Below, piece by piece: positions 1 through 6,154 of a stretch of 13,830 nucleotides of DNA (position 1 is its first letter; each line of letters starts with the position of its first letter). The notes below the pieces were generated by a model that did not search any database, was not told the origin of the DNA, and saw only the letters and a program-made list of their open reading frames with translations. Both the position numbers and the translations under genes were made by a program. This DNA comes from JAJZCD01 sp964570005 (lineage in GTDB: Bacteria > Patescibacteriota > Saccharimonadia > Saccharimonadales > UBA4665): positions 1 through 13,830 of the forward strand of contig CAZMWE010000027.1 in the NCBI GenBank assembly GCA_964570005.1. Reading direction: 5' to 3'.

Positions 1-1239
1 AGCCAGCTCCTTTCCACGTGTAGCCAAGTGACTCTCTTTTATGGTGAGCCCGCCGTGCTCGTTGAGCTGTGATGACTCAACCGCTCGGCGCAACTGCACA
101 TCGACAGCTTTCCTGTAGTGAGGGGTCGGGTGTACTACTGGCGTTGGAGCTAGCGTCGCTACTGTGTACCTGGCATCCCTTAGTCGTTGAACGCCGCGGC
201 TGGTGCCATAGCAGACGCCCGCCATAAGCCATAGGAGCCCGTGGGCGGTTGATTCATGCGTGCGTGCATCTCCGTCCCGCAGTTCTACATAATCTCCATG
301 GAGGCGAATAAGTGTATGCCGATCCGCGGCAATGTCATACTCGGTCGATCGCAGTTGGGAAAAGTTCAAAAAGGTTATGGGGTCGGCGGCAAGCCCTTCA
401 CCTATCCACGCTCCGTCCTCGATTGCCGCGCTCAAACCAGACACGGCTGCCATAGTAGCTTCCTCGCGTCCAGCGCGCCAGCCGACCATAGGTTTCCAGG
501 TTGGCTCCAGTTGCTCTGGATCCGCCGTGTATACACTTAGGCTGATGTGACGTCCGCCGCCTGTGAGTATCGCTCCGTGTTCGGCTGCGATCTCTATGAA
601 CCGTCTATGGATTATCGCCTCGCGAGCGGCTTGCTCTAATGGGGGACAGGGCGTCGTACGGTACTCGGCCATCTTGTCGTTATCGTACCAGCCTCTTTGC
701 AAATTTTCCTTACCGAATCGAAATTCGATCGAGCCCCGTTCGGCCGTATAGGCGAGCACTTCATCGTATGATGCCCCTTCCGGTACTGCCGTTGGCCCAA
801 GTGTTGGCGTGGAGAATTCTTTATACAGGCGAAAATTCACAATGTCGGCGGTATTGAAGTCGTCGATTTCGGCTAACCACTGTGTCCGCCGCGCTTCTTC
901 AACTGGGTCGTGTGCGGGAATGGCGGCCACGTAAGCGCGGGCTTCTGTGCGGTACTGCTGCAATAATACTTCTCTGCCTTCTTCGGTGAGCGGTTGTAGC
1001 TGCGTGATATCTTCCGGCAACCGTAAGTTGTACTTACGCTGTGCTTCCTCTAAGGCCTCCCTGTCATGTGTACCTGTCTGGAGGGCAGTGACGAATTCCG
1101 TTGACACCTCCGTTATGCTAGCTTCTTGTTCCATGGCACCTAAGAAACGGAGCGGCTCACCGTACAAACCGTGGGCCGCCTCAGTCTCAAGAGTCGCCAA
1201 CCTTGCCCGATAAAGCTCCTCGGGGATTAACTGCTCCAC
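1..1239 (-). CDS. Large hypothetical protein, 3' end off the left edge; possible COOH-NH2 ligase-like region
   Basis: A minus-strand frame is open from 1251 to the left edge (417 codons), so the C-terminus lies outside the window. The first ATG of the frame is at 1287 but is followed by 11 codons and an in-frame TAG (1254-1252). Translation of the long part therefore has to begin later (GTG 1239, TTG 1200 or ATG 1134) or pass the stop; I chose GTG 1239. No site has a convincing Shine-Dalgarno. The protein is acidic and not membrane-bound in the visible part. I do not recognise the family with confidence. The stretch GWYDN, then EYRTTPCPPLE, a helix, and GGGRHISLSV (about 541-693) recalls amidoligase/glutamine synthetase-type folds, where paired acidic and His residues sit on beta strands. 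That resemblance is weak. A TATACT box at 1320-1315 could drive it. Confidence 0.6.
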   Translation of the reverse strand, partial: MEQLIPEELYRARLATLETEAAHGLYGEPLRFLGAMEQEASITEVSTEFVTALQTGTHDREALEEAQRKYNLRLPEDITQLQPLTEEGREVLLQQYRTEARAYVAAIPAHDPVEEARRTQWLAEIDDFNTADIVNFRLYKEFSTPTLGPTAVPEGASYDEVLAYTAERGSIEFRFGKENLQRGWYDNDKMAEYRTTPCPPLEQAAREAIIHRRFIEIAAEHGAILTGGGRHISLSVYTADPEQLEPTWKPMVGWRAGREEATMAAVSGLSAAIEDGAWIGEGLAADPITFLNFSQLRSTEYDIAADRHTLIRLHGDYVELRDGDARTHESTAHGLLWLMAGVCYGTSRGVQRLRDARYTVATLAPTPVVHPTPHYRKAVDVQLRRAVESSQLNEHGGLTIKESHLATRGKELA

Positions 1240-1251
1240 TTCCGGAACGTA

Positions 1252-1287
1252 CTACTCAGCAGGATATGTAGAGGGCTCTTCGGACAT
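1252..1287 (-). other. In-frame 11-codon leader ending in TAG, upstream of the left-edge gene
   Basis: ATG at 1287 opens 11 codons (MSEEPSTYPAE) and stops at TAG 1254-1252. The same frame is then open to the window edge. The residues just after the stop (YVPEVEQLIPEELY) have the same Pro/Glu-rich character as those before it, which suggests a nonsense mutation in a once-continuous gene or an unusually placed start codon. Confidence 0.4.
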
Positions 1288-1314
1288 AGTATGTTGATTC
1301 GTTTTCCCGAGAAC

Positions 1315-1320
1315 AGTATA
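1315..1320 (-). promoter_or_regulatory. Candidate -10 box for the left-edge gene
   Basis: TATACT on the minus strand, 27 nt before ATG 1287. I see no good -35 upstream. Tentative, based on the hexamer alone. Confidence 0.3.
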
Positions 1321-1368
1321 ACTCTTTTAATGCAGTGCATCGGCCGGCCAAGTAATGTTCCCGCAGCT

Positions 1369-1389
1369 GCTAAAGGACTGTCCTTAAGC
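1369..1389. repeat. Left palindrome of the RAYT element
   Basis: A 21-nt inverted repeat centred on T1379, with 10-nt arms and one mismatch (A1386 facing A1372). The core GCTAAAGGACTGTCCTT is identical to that of the right copy. It could fold into a DNA or RNA hairpin with a short ACTGT loop. Confidence 0.75.
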
Positions 1390-1403
1390 TAAAGTTTTCG
1401 TGC

Positions 1404-1409
1404 TATATT
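1404..1409 (+). promoter_or_regulatory. Extended -10 of the transposase gene, leaderless arrangement
   Basis: TGC-TATATT (TG at 1401-1402) ends 6 nt before ATG 1416, so transcription would begin at or beside the start codon. There is no Shine-Dalgarno. No clear -35. Confidence 0.45.
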
Positions 1410-1415
1410 TTGAGT

Positions 1416-2027
1416 ATGCCAAGGAGAAATGTTATCCGTGCTGACGTGTCCGAAAGGTTTTATCATGTCTACGCTCGTGGCCATAGTCACAAGAGAATTT
1501 TTCGGGACGAACAGGATTATCTGTACTTTTTGAGGCTCTTAGAGCGATACCTAGCGCCCGAAGAAACCAGAAGCCGTAACAGGCAGGCGTACCCCAACTT
1601 CTTTAGTAAGATCGAGCTGAACGCCTATTGCCTCATGCCGAACTACTTCCATTTGCTCGTATACCAGCATCAAGCCGGTGAGCTGACGGCACTGATGCGT
1701 AGCTTGATGACCAGTTACAGTGTCTATTTCAATAAAAGATACAAGCTTAGCGGATCTCTGTTTGAATCCCGCTTTCGTGCGTCACTTATCACAGACGATG
1801 CGTACTTGGAACACATCACGCGCTACATACACCTTAACCCTCGTAATTGGCGCGATTACGAGTACTCCAGTCTGCCGTATTATTTGCAACAAGTCGAGGT
1901 GTCCTGGCTGCAGCCAAATCGCATCCTAAAACTATTTCGGACGCCCTCTGAATATTTAAAATTTACTGAAGATCATGAAGACAATAAGAGGATGTTGGAT
2001 ATTCTGAAGCGCGAACTTGCCGGGTAA
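1416..2027 (+). CDS. REP-associated/IS200-like Y1 transposase (RAYT), variant HUH motif
   Basis: 203 aa from ATG 1416; a TTG at 1410 would add two residues but overlaps the -10 region. The family cuts and rejoins single-stranded DNA at hairpins, using a His-hydrophobe-His metal site and one tyrosine. Visible landmarks are the N-terminal YHVYARGHSHKRIF (usual form YHVtnRGn...iF), the central YCLMPNYFHLLV where most relatives have LMPNHxHLL, then GSLFESRFRAS, and RYIHLNP with the candidate catalytic Tyr. The first His of HUH is replaced by Tyr (codon TAC, 1644-1646), one base from His. The C-terminus beyond RYIHLNP is of normal RAYT length. The gene is bracketed by matching palindromes, its likely binding sites. 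Family assignment is sure; activity is doubtful because of the Tyr. Confidence 0.88.
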   Translation: MPRRNVIRADVSERFYHVYARGHSHKRIFRDEQDYLYFLRLLERYLAPEETRSRNRQAYPNFFSKIELNAYCLMPNYFHLLVYQHQAGELTALMRSLMTSYSVYFNKRYKLSGSLFESRFRASLITDDAYLEHITRYIHLNPRNWRDYEYSSLPYYLQQVEVSWLQPNRILKLFRTPSEYLKFTEDHEDNKRMLDILKRELAG

Positions 2028-2031
2028 TTTA

Positions 2032-2060
2032 GCTTGCTAAAGGACTGTCCTTTAGCAAGC
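2032..2060. repeat. Right palindrome of the RAYT element; possible terminator
   Basis: A perfect 29-nt palindrome centred on T2046 with 14-nt arms, starting 5 nt after the transposase stop codon. It shares its core with the left copy but has longer arms. As RNA it would form a stable hairpin, followed by GATTTTAGTTT, so it may also terminate transposase transcription. Confidence 0.8.
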
Positions 2061-2122
2061 GATTTTAGTTTGCAAATGGCCAAAAGAGCGCGTAGCGTGG
2101 GAGGTACACACTAATTGATGCA

Positions 2123-2141
2123 GGCAGTCGCCGAGACTGCC
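2123..2141 (+). promoter_or_regulatory. Stem-loop just upstream of recA
   Basis: A perfect 7-bp stem GGCAGTC/GACTGCC around a GCCGA loop ends 9 nt before the AGGA Shine-Dalgarno (2151-2154) of recA. It probably lies in the recA leader RNA. No LexA-type box is visible in the upstream region. Confidence 0.45.
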
Positions 2142-2161
2142 GTAGACGAAAGGACGAAGTA

Positions 2162-3202
2162 ATGGCAAAAGCACCAACCAAGGACGCTCCGGCGGTGCAG
2201 GTCACGGGCGAGGCAGACGGCAAAACTAAGGCATTAGGCCTGGCTCTGGAGACAATTGAAAAGCAGTTCGGTAAAGGTTCAATCATGAAATTGGGTGAGG
2301 CCCACGCGGTAAACGTGGAAACTACTCCGACAGGCAGCCTATCGCTCGACCTGGCGCTGGGCGGTGGTATCCCCCGGGGGCGTATCATTGAAATCTATGG
2401 CCCGGAAAGCTCCGGCAAAACCACGCTGATGCTGCATGCTATCGCCGAAGTGCAAAAGAAGGGTGGTACTGCGGCTTTCATTGACGCTGAGCATGCCCTG
2501 GATCCAGCGTACGCCAAACACATCGGCGTAGATGTGGAGAATCTGCTGCTGAGCCAGCCAGACAACGGTGAGCAAGCACTGGAAATTACCGAGACACTGG
2601 TACGTAGCAACGCAGTGGACATCATTGTGGTCGACTCTGTGGCCGCGCTGGTACCGCGCGCCGAAATCGAGGGCGACATGGGCGATCCGCAGATGGGCCT
2701 GCAGGCCCGGCTGATGAGCCAGGCGCTGCGCAAACTGACTGGTGTTATCAGCCGTAGCAAGACCACGGTAGTTTTCATTAACCAGATCCGAATGAAAATC
2801 GGTGTCATGTTTGGCAATCCGGAAACCACCACCGGTGGTAATGCACTGAAGTTCTACGCCAGCATACGTATGGATATCCGCCGTATCTCCCAGATTAAGC
2901 AAGGTGATCAAGTGATTGGCAACCGGACCCGTGTGAAGGTGGTCAAGAACAAAATTGCGCCGCCGTTCCGCGAAGCTGAGTTCGACATCATGTATAACCA
3001 AGGTATCAGTACTTCCGGCGACATCCTTGACCTGGCGGTCAAATACAATATCGTGGAAAAGGCCGGTGCGTGGTTTGCCTATCACAGTGAAAAAATCGGC
3101 CAGGGCCGCGAGGCGGCAAAAACATACCTGCAGGAGCACCCGGAAGTGCAGGACGAAATAGCAGGTAAGGTCCGGGACGCGGCAGAGGCCGCCAAGGAGT
3201 AA
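2162..3202 (+). CDS. recA: Recombinase RecA
   Basis: 346 aa, normal length. RecA forms filaments on single-stranded DNA, drives strand exchange in recombinational repair and hydrolyses ATP. Visible landmarks: Walker A GPESSGKTT (residues 80-88), the catalytic-Glu region FIDAEHALDP (107-115), Walker B region IIVVDSVAALVP (154-165), and the DNA-binding L2 region through VVFINQIR and FGNPETTTGGNALKFY (203-232). The start is ATG 2162 with AGGA 7 nt upstream, preceded by a small hairpin. The C-terminal tail is acidic and Ala-rich. The AAGGAG at its 3' end serves the next gene, and recX follows three small ORFs later, so it heads a recA-to-recX operon. A LexA site is not seen. Confidence 0.99.
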   Translation: MAKAPTKDAPAVQVTGEADGKTKALGLALETIEKQFGKGSIMKLGEAHAVNVETTPTGSLSLDLALGGGIPRGRIIEIYGPESSGKTTLMLHAIAEVQKKGGTAAFIDAEHALDPAYAKHIGVDVENLLLSQPDNGEQALEITETLVRSNAVDIIVVDSVAALVPRAEIEGDMGDPQMGLQARLMSQALRKLTGVISRSKTTVVFINQIRMKIGVMFGNPETTTGGNALKFYASIRMDIRRISQIKQGDQVIGNRTRVKVVKNKIAPPFREAEFDIMYNQGISTSGDILDLAVKYNIVEKAGAWFAYHSEKIGQGREAAKTYLQEHPEVQDEIAGKVRDAAEAAKE

Positions 3203-3207
3203 TCGGA

Positions 3208-3543
3208 TTGACCAGGGTAGCCACCAAAACCGCGCTGCCGGATACGGACTCGCTTCAGGCATTGCAGGCGTACGTCTGGCAGATGAATAAAGAGCGCGGG
3301 TTCAATCTGGAGGATCCTGCTAAGAAAATGCTCTTGCTCACCGAAGAGGTGGGCGAGTTGGCCAAAGCGGTGCGTAAACTGGCGGGATTGAAATTTACGG
3401 ATACGACCAAGCAGACAGAGCTTTCCGAAGAGATCGCTGACGTACTCATCGTACTGCTTGGCCTCAGCTCGATTGTCGGCGTAGACACCTACGAGGCGCT
3501 GGTGTCTAAGGAAACTAAGAACCGGGAAAGGATTTGGCAATAA
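3208..3543 (+). CDS. MazG-like NTP pyrophosphohydrolase, first copy
   Basis: 111 aa from TTG 3208; AAGGAG at the end of recA lies 8 nt upstream, which supports the unusual start. All-alpha MazG-type enzymes hydrolyse nucleoside triphosphates to monophosphate and pyrophosphate, often to clear non-canonical or damaged nucleotides. The metal-binding signature is complete: EEVGE (residues 46-50) and EIAD (75-78), fitting EExxE then ExxD. There is one domain, so it is the short single-domain form rather than the longer E. coli MazG. It follows recA after only 5 nt and overlaps the second copy by one base. A DNA repair or nucleotide-sanitising role beside recA is an inference; the substrate cannot be read from the sequence. 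Confidence 0.88.
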   Translation: MTRVATKTALPDTDSLQALQAYVWQMNKERGFNLEDPAKKMLLLTEEVGELAKAVRKLAGLKFTDTTKQTELSEEIADVLIVLLGLSSIVGVDTYEALVSKETKNRERIWQ

Positions 3544-3866
3544 TGGCAGGAGTTGACGATACGCAGGATGCGGCACTAGCGGCATACCAGCAATATGTGC
3601 AGCAGATAATGGGTGAGCGCGGTTTTGACCAGGAGCGTATCAGCCAGAAATTCATGCTGCTGCTCGAAGAATCAGGTGAGTTTGCCCAGGCTGCCCGCAA
3701 AAGAGCTAATCTAGCGCAGGCTACTGACGCAAGCGTAGAGGATTTGAATGACGCGGCAGCAGATGTATTTGCCATACTGCTCGACATCTGCAATCATCTC
3801 GAAATTGATCTGGAAAAGGCATTCATCAACCGTGAGCACAAAAACCAGAGCCGGACGTGGGAGTAA
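3543..3866 (+). CDS. MazG-like protein, second tandem copy with altered metal site
   Basis: 107 aa from ATG 3543, whose A is the last base of the previous stop codon (TAATG); AAAGGA at 3527-3532 serves as Shine-Dalgarno. It aligns along its length with the gene before it: QIMGERGF with QMNKERGF, LLLEESGEFAQAAR with LLTEEVGELAKAVR, and the final RTWE with RIWQ, so the pair arose by tandem duplication or came as paralogues. EESGE (42-46) is kept, but the second half of the signature reads DAAAD (70-74) against EEIAD in the neighbour, so the Glu of ExxD is Ala. It may have a different metal geometry, be inactive, or act as a partner subunit of the first copy. Confidence 0.82.
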   Translation: MAGVDDTQDAALAAYQQYVQQIMGERGFDQERISQKFMLLLEESGEFAQAARKRANLAQATDASVEDLNDAAADVFAILLDICNHLEIDLEKAFINREHKNQSRTWE

Positions 3867-3894
3867 ATGTGGACCAGCCCGAGGAGCAGATAGA

Positions 3895-3957
3895 ATGTCT
3901 CCTTCGTATATTGCCGTACGCGTTATGGCTCAGCTCAAGGAGCGACGTAAAATATGA
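3895..3957 (+). CDS. 20-codon micro-ORF coupled to recX
   Basis: A 20-residue ORF, basic at its C-terminus (LKERRKI). It has GAGGAG (3881-3886) 8 nt before its ATG, a better Shine-Dalgarno than that of recX. Its TGA shares bases with the recX ATG (ATGA, 3954-3957). The layout is typical of translational coupling: ribosomes ending here could restart on recX. It may be a leader peptide or a chance ORF; the ribosome-binding site and exact overlap favour translation. Confidence 0.4.
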   Translation: MSPSYIAVRVMAQLKERRKI

Positions 3958-4553
3958 CAATCTCATCCATAAAGCAGCAGGAACGGCTCAAGGGCCGGTA
4001 CTCTGTATACATTGACGGTAAGTATGCGTTTTCTTTAAGCGCCGACGCGCTGCTGGAGGCAAAATTGACTGTCGGGCAGGAGCTTGACACCGCGCAGCTC
4101 AAGGCCTACGAGAAGCTTTCGGTGGATGATAAAGCGTACACTCTAGCATTGGCATACGCGGTGCGCCGCATGCGCAGCCGGTATGAGCTGGACGACTATT
4201 TCCGGCGAAAGGGCTACGACACAGAGCTGTCTCAGTACATAATGCAGAAGCTGGAAGCGTTGGGACTGGTTGATGATGAGAAATTTGCCGAAGCCTGGGT
4301 GCGTAATCGCCGTTTACTGAAACTGGTCAGTAAACGTCGGCTTGTAGCCGAGCTTCGGGCCAAGCGTGTTGTGGACGATATCATTACACGCGTGTTGGTC
4401 GAAGATGAGACCGACGAACAAGCCGTACTGAGCGAACTTATTGCCCGCCGTCGTAAGCAAAGCCGCTATCAAGACGACAAGATGCTTATGCAGTACCTTG
4501 TGCGGCAGGGCTTCAGCTACGATGCTATCAAGGTAGTGTTACACGAATCATAG
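3954..4553 (+). CDS. recX: Regulatory protein RecX
   Basis: 199 aa, within the usual RecX size range. RecX binds the RecA filament and limits its growth and ATPase activity. The protein is the expected chain of three-helix repeats: the N-terminal SVYIDGKYAFSLS segment, then RMRSRYELDDYFRRKGY, LGLVDDEKFAEAWVRNRR and RRLVAELRAKRVVDD, which match RecX patterns (SxxEL...L..KG, DDxxFAxxWxxxR, L..EL..kgv). It starts at ATG 3954, overlapping the micro-ORF stop, with AAGGAG 11 nt upstream. It lies in the recA operon, separated from recA by two MazG-like genes, so activator and modulator would be made from the same transcript. It stops at TAG 4553. Confidence 0.95.
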   Translation: MTISSIKQQERLKGRYSVYIDGKYAFSLSADALLEAKLTVGQELDTAQLKAYEKLSVDDKAYTLALAYAVRRMRSRYELDDYFRRKGYDTELSQYIMQKLEALGLVDDEKFAEAWVRNRRLLKLVSKRRLVAELRAKRVVDDIITRVLVEDETDEQAVLSELIARRRKQSRYQDDKMLMQYLVRQGFSYDAIKVVLHES

Positions 4554-4571
4554 TGCCTCCAAGTAGTCTAT

Positions 4572-4600
4572 TTGACAATAATGCGCCATCAGGGTAGTTT
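4572..4600 (+). promoter_or_regulatory. Promoter TTGACA-17-TAGTTT, leaderless arrangement
   Basis: A consensus -35 TTGACA (4572-4577), 17-nt spacer and TAGTTT (4595-4600) ending 6 nt before ATG 4607. This is the best two-box promoter in the window. It separates the next gene from the recA operon. Confidence 0.55.
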
Positions 4601-4606
4601 TAAAAA

Positions 4607-5386
4607 ATGCCGGAGATAGTATCACGAAAAGGTAATTTACCTGAGCAGATATGCGAGATCCCAGCGGGTCAAGTAATAGGGGACGGCCTTTCTATCTTCA
4701 GAGACATTGTTGCGAGCCCTGCTTTAGAGCAGGCGAGCGTAGACGTTGAGATTACGGGGGCAGAGGCGTACAGGCCTGCGCCTTTGCCAGGCTTAAAACT
4801 CCATGCCGGAGGGGTGGCTAGGCTTGAAGTTACGAACAGTGCTCTGCTCGCAGGCTTTATAAGAAGCGCCGGAAGAGACCCTGAGGAAGTTGCTTGCAAA
4901 GTGCTGAAGGACGCTGCAGAGGCCCTTGTTGAAGATGACCCGACACTTTGCGAGCCGATGAATGTAATAATAGGTGGTGTAGGTGCGATACACGCGCATA
5001 GATGGATGAGGCGGTACCACCCCACTGATCAGGGGGTAGGTAATAACTTACGCTTGGCGGGCTTTATGGTCGTGGGCGATGCCGGGAATGGTCTAGGCTT
5101 AAGCAAGCTGCGAATTGAACGGAGCTTAGCGCACTATAGCCTCGCAGGTATGGAATTACCTGATAGGAGGCGAATTAAAGATAAGTCGTCGTGGAGACCA
5201 CATGTTGTGCTCGCGCGCGTAGACATGGCTGGAGAGCAGCGTGTCACAGTCCAGGAAATTGCCGAGGCATCCGTAGTTGCGCTTGGCGACAGACAAATAC
5301 CGGCAACACTGGGCCCAGCTTACCTTATAACAGGCCCTCCCTCCTCAAATTTCCTTGATACGCTCCACCCTAGAAGGAGTTCATGA
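4607..5386 (+). CDS. Unrecognised protein, 259 aa
   Basis: I do not recognise this protein. It has no signal peptide or membrane helix. A Gly- and His-containing centre (IIGGVGAIHAHRWMRRYHPTD, residues 121-141, then GFMVVGDAGNGLGLSKLRIERS) is followed by KSSWRPHVVLARVDM (193-207). The last segment recalls the second HxT strand of 2H phosphoesterases/LigT proteins (usually PHxTLAR), but here it reads HVV and no first motif is evident, so I give this little weight. The start at ATG 4607 fits the promoter 6 nt upstream. Codon choice looks less uniform than in recA or rny. It lies between recX and a minus-strand gene, and its stop overlaps a short truncated ORF, so it may be part of an inserted block. 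Confidence 0.6.
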   Translation: MPEIVSRKGNLPEQICEIPAGQVIGDGLSIFRDIVASPALEQASVDVEITGAEAYRPAPLPGLKLHAGGVARLEVTNSALLAGFIRSAGRDPEEVACKVLKDAAEALVEDDPTLCEPMNVIIGGVGAIHAHRWMRRYHPTDQGVGNNLRLAGFMVVGDAGNGLGLSKLRIERSLAHYSLAGMELPDRRRIKDKSSWRPHVVLARVDMAGEQRVTVQEIAEASVVALGDRQIPATLGPAYLITGPPSSNFLDTLHPRRSS

Positions 5387-5502
5387 TTAGCAGCTCGATA
5401 GACCTTTTTGAGAGGAAAGTGGTTCCGCTGCCTATGTGCCAGATCGCCGAGGGTGGTAGAAGCTTATGCTGCGACGCTGGCCGTGGCCGGTGTACCCTTT
5501 AG
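5383..5502 (+). pseudogene. Possible truncated gene start (39 codons) overlapping the previous stop
   Basis: An ATG at 5383 overlaps the preceding TGA (ATGA) and has AAGGAG 3 nt upstream. The first 25 residues (MISSSIDLFERKVVPLPMCQ, then IAEGG) read like a normal protein N-terminus. After about 5455 the frame runs into the 3' end of the opposite-strand PRC-barrel gene, becomes Cys/Gly/Arg-rich and stops at 5502. I infer that a second gene of the inserted block was cut off at about 5455-5465. It could also be a chance ORF. Confidence 0.35.
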
Positions 5503-5979
5503 CAGCTCATTAATGATAATTTTGCGGTCGGTAATCTCGTTGATCTGGTTGCGGTCAATACCCAAATTACCGCCGGTGAGACTTTTGAGCATACTCTGTG
5601 TTACATACAGCTTCTGTACGTACATAGTTTCTATCTCGGTGGCGTAGTCGCTCACTTTGCCGACGCGCTCCTTATTGACGGTGACCACCGGTTTGCCGAT
5701 GAGCGTGAAGCCGATTTCCATTATTTCTTTCAGTCGCACCAGCTCGGCCGCCGGCGTCAGTACGTCATGATCGTCTACCACAAACCCTTGAGGAATCACA
5801 TCGCGGATATCCTGATACAGCAACACCAGCTCATCCTTGCTGAATCGGTCAGTGCAATAGAAGCCCTCGATTTTAAGATTGTTCGGGTTGATGATAGGCT
5901 CCCGGGCGGTCGCCACTGGTTGACCGGTGCGCAAGCTCATAACCGGTTGATTAAGGAGGCTTTCGCTTAAACGTAGCAT
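5464..5979 (-). CDS. PRC-barrel domain protein
   Basis: 171 aa from ATG 5979. The frame extends 12 codons further to 6015, but the -10 box lies inside that extension, so the inner ATG is preferred. Two PRC-barrel-like units are visible: residues about 3-80 (NQPVMSLRTGQPVATAREPIIN) and about 88-160 (GFTLIGKPVVTVNKERVGKVSDY). PRC barrels are small beta-barrel adaptor domains known from photosystem H subunits and the RimM ribosome-maturation factor. RimM's other domain is absent, so this is not RimM. No catalytic residues are expected; the likely role is binding a partner protein. It is a single-gene unit, convergent with the inserted block and divergent from tsaE. Confidence 0.85.
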   Translation of the reverse strand: MLRLSESLLNQPVMSLRTGQPVATAREPIINPNNLKIEGFYCTDRFSKDELVLLYQDIRDVIPQGFVVDDHDVLTPAAELVRLKEIMEIGFTLIGKPVVTVNKERVGKVSDYATEIETMYVQKLYVTQSMLKSLTGGNLGIDRNQINEITDRKIIINELLKGTPATASVAA

Positions 5980-5985
5980 ACTTAT

Positions 5986-5991
5986 AGTATA
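5986..5991 (-). promoter_or_regulatory. -10 box of the PRC-barrel gene, leaderless arrangement
   Basis: TATACT on the minus strand, with exactly 6 nt between it and ATG 5979. No Shine-Dalgarno and no clear -35. Confidence 0.45.
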
Positions 5992-6154
5992 TAAGACTTC
6001 GCACCAACCGCCCATTATCCGTCGATCGTTGTAAGACCTTACTCTAAATCATACCTATGCCTGCCAGCCACAGCTGATAATACGGGTAGTCCAGTGCTAC
6101 TTCATCCGCTTATCCTTGCTGTCGTCGTAGTCCTCGCGGTAGGATATGGTGTAT

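Larger units (their letters stand above)
1369..2060 (+). mobile_element. RAYT-type element: Y1 transposase gene bracketed by matching palindromes
   Basis: A single Y1 transposase-family gene (1416-2027) lies between two copies of one palindrome (1369-1389 and 2032-2060) whose arms both begin GCTAAAGGAC. REP-associated tyrosine transposases (RAYTs) recognise hairpin DNA of this kind, and flanking palindromes are their usual arrangement. No direct repeats or target duplication can be seen, as expected for HUH-type elements. It sits between the left-edge gene and recA, so it marks an accessory boundary upstream of recA. Confidence 0.65.

Noticed and set aside
256..1213. Several short plus-strand frames at the left end
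   Set aside because: They lie opposite a single uninterrupted 417-codon minus-strand frame with better protein-like composition.
2061..2122. LexA/SOS box or clear sigma-70 promoter upstream of recA
   Set aside because: Only TTGCAA-17-TAGCGT can be paired, with a poor -10, and no inverted GAAC/GTTC-type operator is present.
2339..3262. Long minus-strand frames (307 and 145 codons) opposite recA
   Set aside because: They are antisense to a certain recA gene, show no recognisable motif, and arise from codon bias on the other strand.
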